Below are positions 47,067-49,440 of a stretch of DNA of 49,440 nt, one piece after another. Source of the DNA: a virus; IMG/VR virus record IMGVR_UViG_3300043448_000780, positions 1-49,440 of that record. One strand, 5' to 3'. Under the pieces are notes generated by a model, which had not been told where the DNA came from, searched no databases, and was given only the letters and a program-made list of their open reading frames with translations. Every line of letters starts with the position of its first letter. Position 1 is the stretch's first letter. The position numbers were made by a program, and so were the translations under genes.

Positions 47067-48782
47067 TTATGGGGATATCATACGGGAGAAACCCTTGACC
47101 TTCTCAAATCGTAGGACACTTTCAAATTTGTCATGCAAGTCTGCCTTATGAGAAATCACGAAGATATTAGCATCCTTGATGACGTAACGAATGATTTTCA
47201 GAAACTCATCAGTTCCGAAACCATCGAGAGAAGAATCAAATACCTCATCCATAATCAGCAGATTAGTATTGACAGAATTCTTGACTCGTGCCACTTCTCT
47301 CCAGGTAAAGAGAAGAGAAAGGTCGATTCTCATTTTTTCACCCTCACTGAAAGAACTATAAGAAAAGTCTTCGTGAATGGGTGATTTTACTGTTTCGTTA
47401 AATTCTTCATCAAGATGGAAATTAATATAAAAATCCATCATCTGAAGATAACGATTCACCTGCTGATTTATGAACGGAAGATACTTCTTGATGATCTTCG
47501 TTTTTACACCATCATCCTTAAGTAAGGAATAGGCAAAATCGTAATAAACGATTTCTTCTTTTTTCTTTGAGAGGTCTTCGAATGTTTTTTGGAGATTGTC
47601 CCGAAATTCTTCTAACTTTTCATGTTCAGTATTTCGGTTTTCAAGTTGATTGGTAATTGTTTGAATTTCAGTTTCAAGATCTCGGATTTGTCGCTGGTTA
47701 AGTGATATCCGAGTATTGTTTTGAGAAATCTCATGGTTGAGTTTTGTAATCTCCTTTGATAGAGCAATGAATTGACGCTCTCGTTCCTGTTCTATCTTTA
47801 TGGTCTCTTCCAGGTCATCATAACCTTTCTTGAGTTCCTTTGCTTTATTTTGAGCGTCTTCAATTCTATTTAACCGAAACTCTTCTTCTATAGTTTGAGT
47901 ACAAGTGGGGCATACCGTATTTTCAGTGAAAAACTTATGTTCTTTGGTAATAGCAGATACTTTCTGAGAAATTTTACCCTTAAGGTTATTGAGTTTTACT
48001 AACTTATCTCCGGCACCCAAAACTTCCTCTTGCTCCTTCGTAAACTTGAAGACATCTTCCTCAATCTTGGCATTCTCAGTCAAGTAAACACCAACTTCAC
48101 CATCTAACTTGGCAATTTTTTCTTTGTTGGCATTAATATTGGCATTACCACGATTCTCCAACTCATCGATGAAATTTTGTTGCATCTTCATCTTTTCTTT
48201 GAGATTCTCTTTACGCAACTCAAGAGATTTGACCTGATCTTTCTGAGTGCGAATCTTATCCTTAATGAGATTATTCATCGCAGAGAAGATACGAATATCC
48301 AAAAGATCTTCAATCACTTCACGACGATGTGCTGTCGGAAGTTGCATAAAAGGTACAAAAGTGCTACTACCAAGAATAACAACTTGTGTGAAAGACTTAT
48401 AATTTACCCTAAGAATATTCTCTTCAAGAATTCTCTGATTTGCACGATCATCTGCTTCCTTGTGAAGTGCTTCTCCATTCACCTCAATATCAAAGACATT
48501 AGGTTTGATACCGCGACGAACAAGATAATCACGATTATTCACAGAAAACTCAATCTCAACCAAACAATCCCTTTCGTTGGTTGTGTTTACAAGTTGAGGT
48601 TTGTTGATTTTACGAAATGGTTTATTGAATAAAGCAAAAGTCAGAGCATCAAGTAAAGTGCTTTTGCCTGCACCATTCGTCCCGATAATTAGATTTGTAT
48701 TATGTTTTTCAAAGTCAATTTCTGTAAACTGATTCCCAGATGAGAGAAAGTTTTTGTATCTAATCTTGTGAAATAGCAACAT
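47067..48782 (-). CDS. 46: Recombination endonuclease subunit gp46 (Rad50/SbcC-like)
   Basis: 571 residues. Walker A NLIIGTNGAGKSTLLDALTF at residues 30-49; long coiled coils on both sides of a zinc hook ENTVCPTCTQTIEEEF (residues 280-295); signature FSEGEKMRIDLSLLF and Walker B NLLIMDEVFDSSLD near the C-terminus. With gp47 it resects DNA ends for recombination and host DNA degradation. Overlaps the DUF3110 gene by 23 bp. Confidence 0.96.
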   Translation of the reverse strand: MLLFHKIRYKNFLSSGNQFTEIDFEKHNTNLIIGTNGAGKSTLLDALTFALFNKPFRKINKPQLVNTTNERDCLVEIEFSVNNRDYLVRRGIKPNVFDIEVNGEALHKEADDRANQRILEENILRVNYKSFTQVVILGSSTFVPFMQLPTAHRREVIEDLLDIRIFSAMNNLIKDKIRTQKDQVKSLELRKENLKEKMKMQQNFIDELENRGNANINANKEKIAKLDGEVGVYLTENAKIEEDVFKFTKEQEEVLGAGDKLVKLNNLKGKISQKVSAITKEHKFFTENTVCPTCTQTIEEEFRLNRIEDAQNKAKELKKGYDDLEETIKIEQERERQFIALSKEITKLNHEISQNNTRISLNQRQIRDLETEIQTITNQLENRNTEHEKLEEFRDNLQKTFEDLSKKKEEIVYYDFAYSLLKDDGVKTKIIKKYLPFINQQVNRYLQMMDFYINFHLDEEFNETVKSPIHEDFSYSSFSEGEKMRIDLSLLFTWREVARVKNSVNTNLLIMDEVFDSSLDGFGTDEFLKIIRYVIKDANIFVISHKADLHDKFESVLRFEKVKGFSRMISP

Positions 48783-49035
48783 TTTTAGGAGGAATTACGA
48801 TATCGTCAGGAGTGATCACAGCATACTTGTAATTATACAACTTACAAGTCTTTATGGCAAGGTCGTCGTCAACCTCAATAACATCCATTTCTTGGTCTTC
48901 TTGGTCTTCTAGCATCAAAGCATAACGGGTAGCATCATCCTCATCCTCAAAAAGAAATAAAACTTTATGTCCGTATTGATCTTGGACGGCATAAGCACCA
49001 TCGTCTTTTCTATCTTTGAGAGTAAGGAGAAACAT
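48760..49035 (-). CDS. DUF3110-like protein (91 aa)
   Basis: Starts MFLLTLKDRKDDGAYAVQDQ and continues YGHKVLFLFEDEDDATRYAL, MLEDQEDQEMDVIEVDDDLA, IKTCKLYNYKYAVI. The FEDEDDATR(Y/F)ALMLE motif is the mark of DUF3110, a family known from cyanobacteria and cyanophages, so it was probably taken from the host lineage. Lies between gp47 and gp46, overlapping the latter. Confidence 0.82.
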   Translation of the reverse strand: MFLLTLKDRKDDGAYAVQDQYGHKVLFLFEDEDDATRYALMLEDQEDQEMDVIEVDDDLAIKTCKLYNYKYAVITPDDIVIPPKNVAISQD

Positions 49036-49036
49036 T

Positions 49037-49440
49037 TTATTCTACCTCGCAAGCTTGTCGATAAAGATCTTGAAAAATGCCTTTGATAATGTTTTTATCA
49101 AATTCAAATTCTGCTTCGTCAATATAACGATTTAGAATAGACATTGTATTTTCTTCTTCATCAATCTCAAAATCTTCGTTCTCTTGAATATCAAAGTTTT
49201 CTACGATTTTGAGATCTTGGATTCCTGCCGTATAAAGTTTATCAATAAACTTTTCAAAATCTTTGGGTTTAGATTTCTTACGGACAATGACCTTTACAAT
49301 TTTGTTTTCATACTCTGTAGTATCAAACAATTGATAAGGGGTATCCTCATAGTAAATGTTATAGAATAATTTATAAGGATTGTTGATTGGAGTATGCTCT
49401 AATGTTTCGGTATCAAAAATATGAAATCCCCGAGTATCAT
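49037..49440 (-). CDS. 47: Recombination endonuclease subunit gp47 (Mre11/SbcD-like), C-terminal part
   Basis: The frame is open to the window edge, so this is a 3' fragment of at least 134 residues: DTRGFHIFDTETLEHTPINN, PYKLFYNIYYEDTPYQLFDT, then KVIVRKKSKPKDFEKFIDKL. The TTG at 49328-49330 is not a start. The fragment lacks the phosphoesterase motifs, which lie outside the window. Identification rests on position next to gp46 and on the gp47-like C-terminus. Confidence 0.85.
   Translation of the reverse strand, partial: DTRGFHIFDTETLEHTPINNPYKLFYNIYYEDTPYQLFDTTEYENKIVKVIVRKKSKPKDFEKFIDKLYTAGIQDLKIVENFDIQENEDFEIDEEENTMSILNRYIDEAEFEFDKNIIKGIFQDLYRQACEVE

Noticed and set aside
49037-49330. 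Independent 97-residue gene
   Set aside because: The frame stays open through 49331-49440 with gp47-like sequence, so the TTG at 49330 is an internal codon of truncated gp47.

Overview
This window is most likely part of the genome of a T4-like cyanomyovirus, a tailed phage of marine Synechococcus or Prochlorococcus. It carries the T4 replication and recombination core (gp47, gp46, gp45, gp44, gp62, RegA, gp43, UvsX, gp41, gp61, NrdA/NrdB). It also carries genes typical of cyanophages: PstS, an SLH-domain porin, a CobS/CobT-like pair, Hsp20, a MazG-like pyrophosphohydrolase, a 2OG-Fe(II) oxygenase and a DUF3110 protein. Almost everything is on the minus strand, so transcription runs from right to left. 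Only a small island at 8980-9502 and one GIY-YIG gene at 10989-11414 are on the plus strand.

From right to left in transcription order: (i) 49440-38100 holds gp47 (cut by the window edge), a DUF3110 protein, gp46, a repeat-rich putative virion protein, the CobT/CobS-like pair, a DUF3310-like protein, the gp45 clamp, an HExxH protein and gp44. (ii) 38100-26800 holds an inserted gene pair (one DruA/DUF4338-like), gp62, RegA, Hsp20, two paralogous small proteins, DNA polymerase, UvsX, an oxygenase, gp41 helicase, MazG and a second HExxH protein. Many neighbours overlap as ATGA or TAATG, as expected of translationally coupled operons. (iii) 26800-11500 holds tRNA-Ala, tRNA-Leu, several putative head or virion proteins with low-complexity regions, gp61 primase and NrdA/NrdB. 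(iv) 11500-7300 is a lysis-like region: a C39-type peptidase followed in the -1 frame by a GH24 lysozyme, and a secreted tail-lysozyme-like protein. (v) 7300-1 is a tRNA and homing-endonuclease region that ends with the porin, PstS and Dps genes.

Regulatory layers are visible in the DNA. Early-type promoters (TTGACA, 17-18 bp, TATAAT-like) lie in front of tRNA genes and small operons. T4-type late promoters (TATAAATA) lie in front of virion-like and homing-endonuclease genes and are often fused to the T-tract of the preceding terminator. Direct repeats with an 11-bp period, resembling cyanobacterial Pho boxes, precede both pstS and the porin gene.

The most notable observations are these. An A AAA AAG slippery heptamer sits directly before a stop codon and would join the peptidase and lysozyme in the exact -1 frame. 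A 202-nt group I intron interrupts the anticodon of tRNA-Arg(UCU). Two tRNA-like cloverleafs have defective anticodon arms. T4-like capsid-targeting N-termini occur on putative internal proteins, one of which carries a nucleotidyltransferase domain. Eight homing-type endonuclease genes lie within 49 kb. A DruA-like gene pair has been inserted into the clamp-loader operon.
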